Shown: positions 1-9,761 of the stretch, in pieces | Layout: every line of letters begins with the position of its first letter | How positions within the stretch are numbered: position 1 is the stretch's first letter | From: WHSW01 sp963767475 | Lineage (GTDB): Bacteria; Actinomycetota; Thermoleophilia; Solirubrobacterales; 70-9 | Assembly (NCBI GenBank): GCA_963767475.1 | Contig: CAVYEI010000002.1 | Span: 310,001 to 374,000 of the forward strand | Reading direction: 5' to 3' | DNA: 64,000 bases | The notes under the pieces: generated by a model | Database searches by the model: none | What the model was told of the DNA's origin: nothing | The model's input: only the letters and a program-made list of their open reading frames with translations | Program-made: the position numbers and the translations under genes

Positions 1-1
1 C

Positions 2-1966
<1,965 letters not shown>

Positions 1967-2088
1967 AATCCGCCCCACTGCGGAGGGTGACCAGAAGTTC
2001 AAGGTCGTCGCCATCGGGTAACGCATTCGTTTCGTGGGGTACGTCCTGGTCCCCCGGGGAGTAGTTCCTGGTGTGCTTTGCCACTTGC

Positions 2089-2117
2089 TTGCATCGGCAA
2101 CTATTCTTCGCTATACT
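2089..2117 (+). promoter_or_regulatory. Sigma-70 type promoter of the sigma factor gene
   Basis: TTGCAT (2089-2094) and TATACT (2112-2117) are separated by 17 bases, close to consensus for a housekeeping promoter in a locally AT-richer stretch. Transcription would start near 2124. A GAGGGG Shine-Dalgarno sits at 2159-2164, just before the ATG at 2171. The rest of the lon-to-sigma gap (1967-2088) shows no other clear element. Confidence 0.7.
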
Positions 2118-2170
2118 TTCTGAAGCCAGGGGTAGTTAGTAGGGGGACAACGAAGAACGAGGGGTGAAAG

Positions 2171-3109
2171 ATGCCTCGCCAGAGGGGCGCTGCCGACCAG
2201 CGCCAAGTACGCCGCAAGCGCGGTGAGCACGACAACCAGACTTCCGGAGCAAGGGCGCAACAGCGCACGGATACGCACGCCGTCGCTGAGCCCACCACCG
2301 ACAGCCTGCAGCTGTTCATCAACCAGGCGATGAAGTACCCGCTGCTCACAGCGGCCGAGGAGGTTGAGCTCTCCCAGCGGATCGAGAAGGGCGACCTCGC
2401 TGCCAAGGAGCGGCTGATCAACTCCAACCTGCGGCTGGTGATCAAGTTCGCGCGCCGTTATCAGGGCTTCGGCCTGCCGCTGGGCGACCTCGTCCAGGAG
2501 GCGATGCTCGGACTGATCCGCGCGGCGGAGAAGTTCGACTGGCGCCGCGGCTACAAGTTCTCAACCTACGCGGTGCTCTGGATCAAGCAGTCGATCCAGC
2601 GCGGACTCGACAACACCGGTCGCCCGGTGAGGATTCCGGCGCACATCGCTCAGCGTGAGCGGACGGTCAACCGGACCACCTCCGAGCTCGCGGTGAAGCT
2701 CAATCGCGACCCCACCGACGCGGAGGTGGCGAAGAAGGCCAAGCTGCCGCTGGACGAGGTGATGGCTGTCCGCGACCTGACCCGGGTGACGACCAGCCTC
2801 GACATGCCCGTCGGCGACGGCGACACGACGCTCGGCGAGCTGCATGCCGAGAGCACGGCCGACCTCGAGGACGAGGTGCTGGAGCGCGAGCAGGAGCAGG
2901 CGGTCGATACCGCGCTGGCAAAGCTGCCCGACGCCGAGCGCCAGATCATCGAGGCCCGCTTCGGCACCGGTGGTCGCCCGGAGCTCTCGATTCGCGAAGC
3001 GGCGCGCGCCCTGGGCGTTACCCAGAACGCCGCCCGTGAGCTCGAGGCCCGCGCGCTCGCCCGCCTGGCGACCGACGGTTCGCTCTCCGGCTTCCGCGCC
3101 GCGGCCTAG
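2171..3109 (+). CDS. RNA polymerase sigma factor, sigma-70 family (RpoD/SigA-like, group 2 type)
   Basis: The 312-residue protein directs RNA polymerase to promoters. A basic disordered N-terminus of about 50 residues replaces region 1.1. Region 1.2 follows (F-I-N-Q-A-M-K-Y-P-L-L-T-A-A-E-E), then region 2 (INSNLRLVIKFARRYQGFGL, then D-L-V-Q-E-A and YKFSTYAVLWIKQSIQRGL), region 3 (R-P-V-R-I-P-A-H-I) and region 4. Region 4.2 reads SIREAARALGVTQNAARELE, where principal sigmas have V-T-R-E-R-I-R-Q-I-E, and region 2.4 lacks the usual W-W-I-R-Q-A-I. These differences suggest an alternative or group 2 sigma rather than the principal one. A good promoter and ribosome site precede the ATG. It ends four bases from the convergent gene at 3114. 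Confidence 0.9.
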   Translation: MPRQRGAADQRQVRRKRGEHDNQTSGARAQQRTDTHAVAEPTTDSLQLFINQAMKYPLLTAAEEVELSQRIEKGDLAAKERLINSNLRLVIKFARRYQGFGLPLGDLVQEAMLGLIRAAEKFDWRRGYKFSTYAVLWIKQSIQRGLDNTGRPVRIPAHIAQRERTVNRTTSELAVKLNRDPTDAEVAKKAKLPLDEVMAVRDLTRVTTSLDMPVGDGDTTLGELHAESTADLEDEVLEREQEQAVDTALAKLPDAERQIIEARFGTGGRPELSIREAARALGVTQNAARELEARALARLATDGSLSGFRAAA

Positions 3110-3113
3110 TCGC

Positions 3114-4523
3114 CTAGGGCCGGAATCTGGTCACTCGAAGGCCGCTCTTCGCGGTGTCGATGCGCAGCTGCGCGCTGGCGTCGATACCGCCGAAGGGCGC
3201 CGCGCTGACCGCGACGAGGTTGACGTAGAGGCTGCGACCGGGCGCGCTGCGCACGGTCGCGACGCCGTACTTGGCCGATGTCTGCGGCCCCTCGTCGGGG
3301 AGGCAGTTGAAGCCGGTGAACTTCGACAGGTGACCCTTCCAGGTGACGCTCCCGGCGGCGGTCCCACCCGGTTCCGTCTGCGCCGGCTGATCGGCGAGGA
3401 AGAGCCGGGTCGAGATCCGCGCCGCTGAGGCGAGCCCGGTCGCGTCGGTGACGAGGCGGCCACGAACGAGGATCTGCTCGCCCGGCTCGAGCCCGGCGAG
3501 CTCGTGCGAAAGCACGACGGTCTCCTGCTTGGCGATCGGGACCCCCGCGCACAGGCACGACGACTCGCTTTCGGGCGCCGGCTCCTGCGTCTCCCCCGGG
3601 CGAAAGCGCACGACCCGGATCCCGGCCATGTCCTGGACCACCGTCGGGGTCTTCTCGTTCTGGCCCACCAGCAGCACGTCACCCTGGCCGGCATCCGGGT
3701 GGCTGGCGCTGACCACGAGATTGAGGTGGGCAGACCCCTCCCACCCCAGCCCGCCGGCGGGGACGCGGAGCTCGGCATCGCCGAAGGTGACCACCGCGTG
3801 GTGGCGTTGGTGGCTGACCGCCTGCCGCCAGGGCGCACGGGCGAGCTCGATCGCGCGTCCCTGCTTCGGCTCGACCGCATCCGCATCGGCGGCCAGCAGC
3901 AGGGTGGCCTCGACGTTCGGCGAGTAGGAGTAGGCGTTGCCGACCAGGCCCGGATGGTTGGGGTCCTCGGCGTCGGTGGTCAGCTCGAGCTCGGCGAAGA
4001 CGAGCAGCCGGTCGCCCGCGACGAGGTCGGGGAGCGGGGTCTCGGTCTTCGTCTCCGGCCCCAGCGAGAGCACGACCCGGCGCCCCTTGCCGGCCTGATC
4101 GACGATCGGCACGGTCTCCAGCAGCTCCGGCTTGTTCGCGGTCGCGCCGACCGCGATCGACGGCTGGGTCGCGGGACGCGGCCGGCGCTCGCCACCTCGC
4201 TGACCGCGCTGCTCATCCGCGGGCGGCTTCGCGGCGGCCGCCACAGCGTCGTCACGCGGATGGCGCTCGGCCTGCTCAGACCGCTGCCCGCCGCCCTGCT
4301 GACGGCGCCGGCGGTCGTCTCGGCCGCGCTCGGCCTCGGGTGGCGCCGGTTTCTCCGCCGGGGGCGGAGTCGGGTCGCGCCGCCCGCGCTCGGGGTCGCG
4401 CCGCCCGCGCTCAGGGTCGCCGCGGCCGCCGCCTGGGCCGCCTCGGCCGTCGCCGGGTGCCTGCCGGCCGCCGCCGCCAGGCTTGCCGGCGCCCCGGCCT
4501 CCCCCGCGCCCCGGTCGTGCCAT
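3114..4523 (-). CDS. Uncharacterised protein: Gly/Arg-rich N-terminus plus two copies of a beta-rich domain
   Basis: I do not recognise this 469-residue protein. Residues 1-120 are low-complexity, rich in Gly, Arg, Pro and Asp, with repeated E-R-G-R-R-D-P units, and are probably disordered and able to bind nucleic acid or another polymer. Two related domains of about 150 residues follow. The first starts near R-R-V-V-L-S-L-G and ends A-G-I-R-V-V-R-F-R-P; the second starts near T-V-V-L-S-H-E-L and ends S-G-L-R-V-T-R-F-R-P at the C-terminus, so the repeat boundary is marked by the shared R-V-x-R-F-R-P. No signal peptide is visible. Its ATG overlaps the stop of the upstream 119-residue gene by one base (TGATG), so the two are probably translationally coupled. 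Confidence 0.75.
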   Translation of the reverse strand: MARPGRGGGRGAGKPGGGGRQAPGDGRGGPGGGRGDPERGRRDPERGRRDPTPPPAEKPAPPEAERGRDDRRRRQQGGGQRSEQAERHPRDDAVAAAAKPPADEQRGQRGGERRPRPATQPSIAVGATANKPELLETVPIVDQAGKGRRVVLSLGPETKTETPLPDLVAGDRLLVFAELELTTDAEDPNHPGLVGNAYSYSPNVEATLLLAADADAVEPKQGRAIELARAPWRQAVSHQRHHAVVTFGDAELRVPAGGLGWEGSAHLNLVVSASHPDAGQGDVLLVGQNEKTPTVVQDMAGIRVVRFRPGETQEPAPESESSCLCAGVPIAKQETVVLSHELAGLEPGEQILVRGRLVTDATGLASAARISTRLFLADQPAQTEPGGTAAGSVTWKGHLSKFTGFNCLPDEGPQTSAKYGVATVRSAPGRSLYVNLVAVSAAPFGGIDASAQLRIDTAKSGLRVTRFRP

Positions 4524-4882
4524 CAGCCCTTGCCGAAGATCATCGCCACGTTCGGGTCGGCCGGGTCGACCTTCACGGTCACGTCCTCGCCGGCGCTGAA
4601 CGGTGCCGAGGGGTAGATGTACTGGTTGATCGTCGCCTGATAGGCGGCTCCACCGGCCGGCGTGATCGTCAGCGCGATCATGTACTCGGTGCCGCCTGGC
4701 TTGTCGGTGTTGCCGGTCGACTCCATCGAGTCGATATGGGCGGGCGTGTCGACCCCGTCGTTCATCAGTCGCTTTGCGCGGTTGGCGAGGTCCATCTGTC
4801 CGGCGTCCGCGCCGACGCCGACCTTGCTGGTCTGGGCCTGCACCGACTCGGCGGCGCCCTTCAACTTGTCCATGAAGCCCAT
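4523..4882 (-). CDS. Conserved small hypothetical protein (DUF3592-like C-terminal half)
   Basis: A 119-residue soluble protein. The N-terminal 50 residues look helical (M-G-F-M-D-K-L-K-G-A-A-E-S-V, then L-A-N-R-A-K-R-L-M). The C-terminal half is beta-rich, with the pattern A-Y-Q-A-T-I, then G-E-D-V-T-V-K-V-D-P-A-D-P-N. A Y-x-A ... G-x-x-V-x-V-x-x-D-P-x-x-P signature is common in DUF3592-like domains, but the match is only by eye. The ATG at 4882 has a GGAAGGAGAG-type Shine-Dalgarno just upstream. It is the first gene of a two-gene unit with the Gly/Arg-rich protein. Confidence 0.75.
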   Translation of the reverse strand: MGFMDKLKGAAESVQAQTSKVGVGADAGQMDLANRAKRLMNDGVDTPAHIDSMESTGNTDKPGGTEYMIALTITPAGGAAYQATINQYIYPSAPFSAGEDVTVKVDPADPNVAMIFGKG

Positions 4883-4938
4883 CGTGGCTCTCCTTCCATC
4901 GGGTGCGAGGCGACTCTATTGACGCCGGTCAAGCGGGC

Positions 4939-5427
4939 CTAATGAGTGAGCGTCTTGATCAGGATCAGCGCCAGCCCGATCGCCAGCGCGGCGACGGTGA
5001 CCAGTGCGCTGTGCGCGTGCGAGAGCCCGGCGAGACGATTGGCAAGCAGGGCATAGCCGCCGATCACACCGATCCCGAGCCAGGGCGCGATGTCGTAGGC
5101 CGTCTGCAACTCGATCAGGCCGAACTCGACCAGCACGAACGGGATCAGCGGCACCAATGCCGCCAGGGTCCCGGCGGCGATGTCGGCCGCCGTCTGGCGG
5201 ATCTCGGTCCGGTTCGGATGGCGGCGCTCGCGAATCACCCCGGCGATGTACTCGGCGTAGCCCTCGGCCAGCATCGCGGCGATCACCGAGCCGATCGCGG
5301 CGGCGATCACCGCGCCGGCGTCTGCCGCGGCCTCGTCGAGGACGACGATCACGGCGAGCGCGATGATCGAGCCGTAGACCGCTCTGGCGGCGCGCTGGGC
5401 AGTCCTCTCCACGTGCACGTCGGGCAT
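4939..5427 (-). CDS. Multi-pass membrane protein of unknown function
   Basis: A 162-residue protein with about four hydrophobic segments: G-S-I-I-A-L-A-V-I-V-V-L, then A-G-A-V-I-A-A-A-I-G-S-V-I-A-A, A-A-L-V-P-L-I-P-F-V-L-V and V-T-V-A-A-L-A-I-G-L-A-L-I-L. Polar glutamates close to the membrane (A-E-G-Y-A-E-Y) are faintly reminiscent of VIT1/CCC1-type transporters, but the protein is too short and the match too weak to name it. It lies between a response regulator and a small soluble gene on the same strand, 17 bases after the regulator stop. Confidence 0.7.
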   Translation of the reverse strand: MPDVHVERTAQRAARAVYGSIIALAVIVVLDEAAADAGAVIAAAIGSVIAAMLAEGYAEYIAGVIRERRHPNRTEIRQTAADIAAGTLAALVPLIPFVLVEFGLIELQTAYDIAPWLGIGVIGGYALLANRLAGLSHAHSALVTVAALAIGLALILIKTLTH

Positions 5428-5444
5428 TCTCTTCGAGCGCGAGG

Positions 5445-6083
5445 TCAGTCGCGCCGACGTGCGAGCAGGCCGCGACCGATCGCGTGGTTGACGAGCTCTG
5501 ATCGCTTCGTCACCTGCAGCTTCTGCTGGATGTTGGCGCGGTGGGATTCGACCGTTCGCACGCTGAGGAAGAGGTTCTCGGCGATCTCGACGTTGGTGTG
5601 GCCGAGCGCGATCAGCCTGAGCACGTCGAGCTCGCGTTCGGAGAGGTCATCGGCATCCTCCGCCGGGTCGGCCGCCAGCCGGGCGCCGAGCTCGGGCTGC
5701 AGGTAGGTGCGGCCCGCGGCGGCGAGCTGAACCGCGTTGACGAGCTCCTTGTCGACCGCCTCCTTGAGCACGTAGCCGAGCACGCCGGTCTGCAGCGCCT
5801 CGCGCGCGTATGCGGGGTCGTTCTCCATCGTCAGCACGACGATCCCGGTCTCGGGCGAGGCGTCGCGCAGCTCGGGCACCGCGGCGATGCTCGGCCCGCC
5901 GGGCATGTTGAGGTCGAGAATCAGCACATCGGGCTTGTGGCCGCGCACGTAGCGGACCGCGGAGACGATGTCGCCGGCCTCGGCGACCACCTCGAGGTCG
6001 TCCTCGGCGTCGAGCAACAAGCGCAGGGCGCTGCGGACCACCGCGTGGTCGTCAGCCAGCACGATCTTGATCGACTCCCCCAT
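5445..6083 (-). CDS. NarL/FixJ-family response regulator
   Basis: A 212-residue two-component response regulator. The receiver domain (1-120) has the acidic pair D-D near residue 11, the phospho-acceptor Asp57 in VLILDLNMPGG, the Thr in V-V-L-T-M-E and the Lys in Y-V-L-K-E-A. A LuxR-type helix-turn-helix follows: LSERELDVLRLIALGHTN, then S-V-R-T-V-E-S-H-R-A-N-I-Q-Q-K-L. Phosphorylation would promote dimerisation and DNA binding. No histidine kinase is encoded next to it, so it is an orphan here. The ATG at 6083 opens directly after the intergenic region 6084-6316. Confidence 0.93.
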   Translation of the reverse strand: MGESIKIVLADDHAVVRSALRLLLDAEDDLEVVAEAGDIVSAVRYVRGHKPDVLILDLNMPGGPSIAAVPELRDASPETGIVVLTMENDPAYAREALQTGVLGYVLKEAVDKELVNAVQLAAAGRTYLQPELGARLAADPAEDADDLSERELDVLRLIALGHTNVEIAENLFLSVRTVESHRANIQQKLQVTKRSELVNHAIGRGLLARRRD

Positions 6084-6245
6084 CCCGGCACAAGCCTAAC
6101 GCCGGTTCGCACGCCCGGCTCCGGTTCGTTGCCGCCGGGCCGCTGCGGTCAACTACGGATCGTGTTCGCGGCTTGTCCCTGATGTTGCCGCCACGCCGGC
6201 TGACGACAATGAAGATGGACCACGCGATTTCCCGCTTTTGGTCCA

Positions 6246-6260
6246 GGAGTCTCTGACTCC
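6246..6260. other. Short perfect inverted repeat (6-bp stem, 3-base loop)
   Basis: GGAGTC-TCT-GACTCC forms a tight hairpin or operator-like palindrome in the 233-base gap between the thioesterase and response regulator genes. It lies next to the larger hairpin at 6268-6307. Its function is unknown. Confidence 0.4.
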
Positions 6261-6267
6261 GGCCGAC

Positions 6268-6307
6268 CCTCCGACCGGCGCTTGCCCTCCCGTCTGCCGG
6301 TCGGAGG
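6268..6307 (-). terminator. Strong 12-bp stem-loop just after the thioesterase stop
   Basis: CCTCCGACCGGC (6268-6279) pairs perfectly with GCCGGTCGGAGG (6296-6307) around a 16-base loop. Read on the minus strand it begins ten bases after the thioesterase stop codon (6317-6319), the right place for a transcription terminator or a 3'-end stabilising hairpin. No U-tract follows, so a Rho-independent terminator of the classical kind is not proven. Confidence 0.45.
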
Positions 6308-6316
6308 TGCTTCGGC

Positions 6317-7099
6317 CTATCGCTCGCGCACCAAGAGCGTCTGCAGCGCCCGTCCAAGCGGTCCCTGTTCGTCGTGAAGGGCAGTGTCGGCGAGACCGAT
6401 CCCGTTCGGCTGCGGGATCGTGATCGCCTCGAGACAGACCCACTCCCCGGCCGGAAGCCGGTGCAGATGGACGCTCAGATCGACGTTGATGAACAGGTAG
6501 CGCGTCAGGTCGAGCGTGGCGCTGACGCCGTTTCCCGAGTCGGCGGCGGCCAGCAGGCGCTGCAGCGGCGAAGCGTCTTCACCCGCGACCAGCGGATGGC
6601 GCATCCGCATCCACACGGTCGCCGGGCCGAGCTCCCGAAAGCCGCCGCTGACGAACCGGTACTCCATCGCCGTGTGGTAGCCGACCTCCTGGCCGGTGTC
6701 GAAGAACGGCTTCTCCCCTCCCTGCTCGGGTCCGGGGATCGGGGCGGCACCGGTGGGCAGCCCGTCCGGGATCTCGACCTCGCGCTCGGCAAGCCGCCAG
6801 GCCGAGGCGCGAATCAGGGGTTCGCCGGACTCGTCGATCAGGGTCGCGGCGAGCAGCTCGACCGAGCGCCCGGGACGTACGACCTCGACCTCGACTCGCA
6901 GGGGCGCGATCGGCACAGGGCGGAGGATCTCGTAGGTGATCCGGCCGATCGTCCAGCCCTCGGGGGAGGCTCGCTCGAGCTCGCGCGCGATCAGCGCCGC
7001 CGGCGGGCCGGCGTGCTGGGCGCCGGGGTCCCAGGGCCCGCGGGTGAGCTCGGATGAAACGAAATGACCCCCTTCGGGGACATAGAAGGCAGAGTTCAT
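6317..7099 (-). CDS. Acyl-CoA thioesterase-like protein (TesB-type double hotdog)
   Basis: A 260-residue protein of the size and layout of double-hotdog acyl-CoA thioesterases, which hydrolyse acyl-CoA to free acid and CoA. The N-terminal hotdog has Q-H-A-G-P-P-A-A-L-I-A-R, typical of the substrate-helix motif (G-G-x-x-A/P-A-L), and L-R-V-E-V-E-V-V-R-P-G-R. The second hotdog ends with R-Y-L-F-I-N-V-D-L-S-V-H-L-H-R, then G-E-W-V-C-L-E-A and I-G-L-A-D-T-A-L-H-D. Substrate chain length cannot be told. It is transcribed divergently from msrB, whose ATG lies 26 bases away. Confidence 0.82.
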   Translation of the reverse strand: MNSAFYVPEGGHFVSSELTRGPWDPGAQHAGPPAALIARELERASPEGWTIGRITYEILRPVPIAPLRVEVEVVRPGRSVELLAATLIDESGEPLIRASAWRLAEREVEIPDGLPTGAAPIPGPEQGGEKPFFDTGQEVGYHTAMEYRFVSGGFRELGPATVWMRMRHPLVAGEDASPLQRLLAAADSGNGVSATLDLTRYLFINVDLSVHLHRLPAGEWVCLEAITIPQPNGIGLADTALHDEQGPLGRALQTLLVRER

Positions 7100-7125
7100 A
7101 CGCGCACTAACCTAGGAGACAAGCA

Positions 7126-7521
7126 ATGGAGAAGGTCGAGAAGACAGAGGCGGAGTGGAAGGCGGAGCTCTCGCCCGAGGAGTACCACGTGCTCCGCGAG
7201 CACGGCACCGAGCGCGCCTTCACGGGCAGCTACTGGGACAACAAGGACGACGGCGTCTACCGCTGCAAGGGCTGCGGCGCCGAGCTCTTCGACTCCGACA
7301 CCAAGTTCGATTCCGGCACCGGCTGGCCGAGCTTCTTCGACCCGATGGATCACGAGACGGTCGAGACCCGGGCCGACAACAGCCTGTTCATGCGCCGCAC
7401 CGAGGTCGTCTGCAAGCGCTGCGGCGGCCACCTCGGCCACGTCTTCGACGACGGCCCGAACCCGACCGGCAAGCGCTACTGCATCAACAGCTGCTCGCTG
7501 GAGTTCGCGCCCAAGGAGTAG
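7126..7521 (+). CDS. msrB: Peptide-methionine (R)-S-oxide reductase
   Basis: The 131-residue enzyme reduces methionine-R-sulfoxide in oxidised proteins, using thioredoxin. It is the normal size for a single-domain MsrB. The structural zinc site is complete (Cys47, Cys50, Cys96, Cys99 in C-K-G-C and C-K-R-C). The catalytic Cys119 is in R-Y-C-I-N-S, and G-T-G-W-P-S-F and G-H-L-G-H-V-F-D-D-G are the family signatures. AGGAG at 7114-7118 sets the ATG at 7126. It ends two bases before the convergent secreted protein gene. Confidence 0.97.
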   Translation: MEKVEKTEAEWKAELSPEEYHVLREHGTERAFTGSYWDNKDDGVYRCKGCGAELFDSDTKFDSGTGWPSFFDPMDHETVETRADNSLFMRRTEVVCKRCGGHLGHVFDDGPNPTGKRYCINSCSLEFAPKE

Positions 7522-7523
7522 CG

Positions 7524-7952
7524 CTACGGAAGCGCCACGCGCAGCCGAGCTGGCTTGCAGATCACGCGTCGTTCATGTTGCGCGCCGTTCCGACTCACCG
7601 ACACGGTCAAGACCTCCCGCCGGCCGGCCTTCACGAACAAGGTTCCCTCCACCGTGACGGCCGGCTCGGTTCGGATTCGCCAGACTCCGGAGGGGCTGCC
7701 GGCGAAACCGAAGGCGAGTTCGCGCGGCGGTCCGGTCGGGCGCCGATCCACAAGCGCCACCTGCCTGGATGCCCCGCAAAACGGCCCCTTCGCACGAAGC
7801 GTGCCGGTGACATCGATGGCCCCGTCCGCCAGAAGCGAGCTTTCTTCGATTGCGAGCGCGGTCTCATAGGTGCGCGTGGCCCCACCGACAGCGTTCGCTA
7901 CGGCGAGTAGAGCAAACGCGGCCGCCAGCGTCGCTAGGAGCCTCGCTCGCAT
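7524..7952 (-). CDS. Secreted hypothetical protein
   Basis: About 142 residues with a clear Sec signal peptide (M-R-A-R-L-L-A-T-L-A-A-A-F-A-L-L-A-V-A-N-A, cleavage after ANA or nearby). The mature part is probably beta-rich and has two Cys (P-F-C-G-A-S and V-I-C-K-P) that could form a disulfide outside the membrane. I do not recognise a domain. A GTG two codons upstream (7958) is an alternative start; ATG at 7952 has a better-spaced GGG(T)G motif. It is convergent with msrB. Confidence 0.7.
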   Translation of the reverse strand: MRARLLATLAAAFALLAVANAVGGATRTYETALAIEESSLLADGAIDVTGTLRAKGPFCGASRQVALVDRRPTGPPRELAFGFAGSPSGVWRIRTEPAVTVEGTLFVKAGRREVLTVSVSRNGAQHERRVICKPARLRVALP

Positions 7953-8004
7953 CGCCACACCCTAGTACGCGATCTCACGCAGTCCCACGACAGGCGCGAG
8001 CGGA

Positions 8005-9282
8005 TCAGCTTCCGCTCGTGGCGCCGATAACCGCCGGCGCCCCGGCCTCGACCAGGGCCGCCGGCAGGACCACGGAGCCGTCGGCCTGCTGGCCGTTTTC
8101 GATCAGAGCGATCAGCGTCCGGCTGACGGCGACGGCGGTGCCGTTGAGCGTGTGCAGGACCTCGGGCGGCGCTTCGGGCTCGGGCCGGAAGCGTGCGCCC
8201 AGGCGCCGGGCCTGGAAGTCGGTGGTGTTCGAGCACGAGGTCAGCTCGCGGTAGCGGTTTTGGCTCGGGATCCACGCCTCGCAGTCGAACTTGCGTGCCG
8301 CCGGCGCGCCGAGGTCGCCGATCGCGATCTCGACCACCCGGTAGGGAAGCTCGAGCGCGCTCAGGATCCGCTCCTCGATCGCCAGGATCCGCTCGTGCTC
8401 GGCGCTCGACTCCTCGGGCCTCACGAACGAGAACATCTCGATCTTGTCGAACTGGTGTACGCGGAAGATGCCCCGGGTGTCCTTGCCGGCGGCGCCCGCC
8501 TCACGGCGAAAGCAGGTTGAGATCCCGGCGTAGCGGCGGGGCAGATCGGCGGCTTCGAGGATCTCGTCCGCATGCAGCGCCGCCAGTGAGACCTCCGAGG
8601 TGCCGATCAGAAACAGCTCGTCGCGCTCGACCTCGTAGATCATCTCGCGCTCGCCCGGGAAGAAGCCGGTCCCGTAGAGCGGGCCCTCGCGAACCAGCAC
8701 CGGCACCACCACCGGCTCGAAGCCCTCGGCGCGGACGGTGTCGATCGCGAAGCGCTCCAGCGCCATCTGCACCATCACCAGGTCGCCGAGCAGGTAGGCG
8801 AAGCGCGAGCCCGAGGCGGCGGCCGCCTTCTCGATCTCGATCCAACCGTGCTCGAGACCGAGGTCGAGGTGGTCGCGAACGTCGAACTCGAACTGGCGCG
8901 GCTCTCCGACCTCGCGCAGGCTGACCGCGTCGTCCTCGCCGCCGTCGGGCGCCTCGGGGTGGGGCAGATTCGGCAGCGTGGCGGCGAGCTCGTCGCGGCG
9001 CTCCTCGACCTCGGAGAGCTCCGCCTGCAGCTGCTTGAGCTCCGCCGAGACGCCCTTCATCCGCTCGATCACCTCGCCCGCGTCCTCGCCGGCGCGCTTT
9101 TTCGAGGCGATCTCGTCGGAAGCCTCGTTCTGGGCGGCGCGGCGGCCCTCGACCTCGGGCAGCAGCTCACGCCGGCGGGCGTCGAGCGCCAGCAGCTCGT
9201 CGAGCGCCTCGGCGGCTCCGCGGCGCTCGAGTGCAGCGCGGGCCGGCCCCGGGTCCTCTCGGATCGCGCGGAGGTCGAGCAC
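8005..9282 (-). CDS. serS: Seryl-tRNA synthetase
   Basis: Charges tRNA-Ser with serine in the cytoplasm. The 425-residue length is normal. It has the N-terminal long coiled coil that binds the tRNA variable arm (residues about 30-100, with Q-N-E-A-S-D-E-I and A-E-L-K-Q-L-Q-A-E-L), the class II catalytic core with motif 2 (STCFRREAGAAGKDTRGIFR) and motif 3 (L-N-G-T-A-V-A-V-S-R-T-L-I-A-L-I-E-N). The start is GTG at 9282, with a poorly spaced GAAAGG before it. It lies 20 bases downstream of the cytochrome c gene, so they may be cotranscribed. Confidence 0.97.
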   Translation of the reverse strand: MLDLRAIREDPGPARAALERRGAAEALDELLALDARRRELLPEVEGRRAAQNEASDEIASKKRAGEDAGEVIERMKGVSAELKQLQAELSEVEERRDELAATLPNLPHPEAPDGGEDDAVSLREVGEPRQFEFDVRDHLDLGLEHGWIEIEKAAAASGSRFAYLLGDLVMVQMALERFAIDTVRAEGFEPVVVPVLVREGPLYGTGFFPGEREMIYEVERDELFLIGTSEVSLAALHADEILEAADLPRRYAGISTCFRREAGAAGKDTRGIFRVHQFDKIEMFSFVRPEESSAEHERILAIEERILSALELPYRVVEIAIGDLGAPAARKFDCEAWIPSQNRYRELTSCSNTTDFQARRLGARFRPEPEAPPEVLHTLNGTAVAVSRTLIALIENGQQADGSVVLPAALVEAGAPAVIGATSGS

Positions 9283-9302
9283 CTTTCAGGCGCGCCGGGG
9301 CG

Positions 9303-9734
9303 CTACCCGCCCTCGGCGCCGGCCTGTTGCTCTTCGGACTGGATCTCGCTCGCGTCGCCGGGCTGCGGCGGACGATCGACCTCGCTGCCGGCGTACTCGG
9401 CGACGAAGTCGGCGACCGCCTCGGCCTCATCGCCGACAAGGATGTTCTGGGGCATGATCGCCCCGGAGAAGCCCCCGTTGCGGATCGCGTAGAGGACGTC
9501 CTCGGAGCTCTCGACCCGCTCGTTGAGATTCGGGCCCTGGTTGCGCAGCGCCCGGTTCGCCGAACCCTGGGCGCCCGCCGCCTTCAGCGAGTGGCATCCC
9601 GAGCAGCGCTCGGCGAACAGCACCGCCCCGTCGTAGTTGGGATCGTCGTCGGCAAGCTGGATGCCTTCGGTGCCGCACGCCCCGAGGGCGAGCGCAGCAA
9701 CGGTCGCAGCTGTGAGGGCGAGAAGGGGTCGCAC
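9303..9734 (-). CDS. Membrane-anchored c-type cytochrome (lipoprotein)
   Basis: A 143-residue electron carrier outside the membrane. The N-terminus is a lipoprotein signal peptide ending in lipobox L-G-A-C, followed by a single class I cytochrome c domain with heme-binding C-S-G-C-H, then the likely axial Met in G-A-I-M-P-Q-N, and a Glu/Gln-rich tail. I chose the GTG at 9734 because upstream sequence in the same frame does not look coding and the signal peptide starts there. The next gene, a flavin reductase, diverges from a point only 27 bases away. It could pass electrons to a terminal oxidase; this is inference. Confidence 0.85.
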   Translation of the reverse strand: MRPLLALTAATVAALALGACGTEGIQLADDDPNYDGAVLFAERCSGCHSLKAAGAQGSANRALRNQGPNLNERVESSEDVLYAIRNGGFSGAIMPQNILVGDEAEAVADFVAEYAGSEVDRPPQPGDASEIQSEEQQAGAEGG

Positions 9735-9761
9735 CGCGGCGGCATCATACTTTTTGGCCCC

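Noticed and set aside
1980..2021. Short frame reading A-E-G-D-Q-K-F-K-V-V-A-I-G then stop after lon
   Set aside because: It looks faintly like a protein C-terminus, but there is no start or ribosome site and it is too short to call a remnant.
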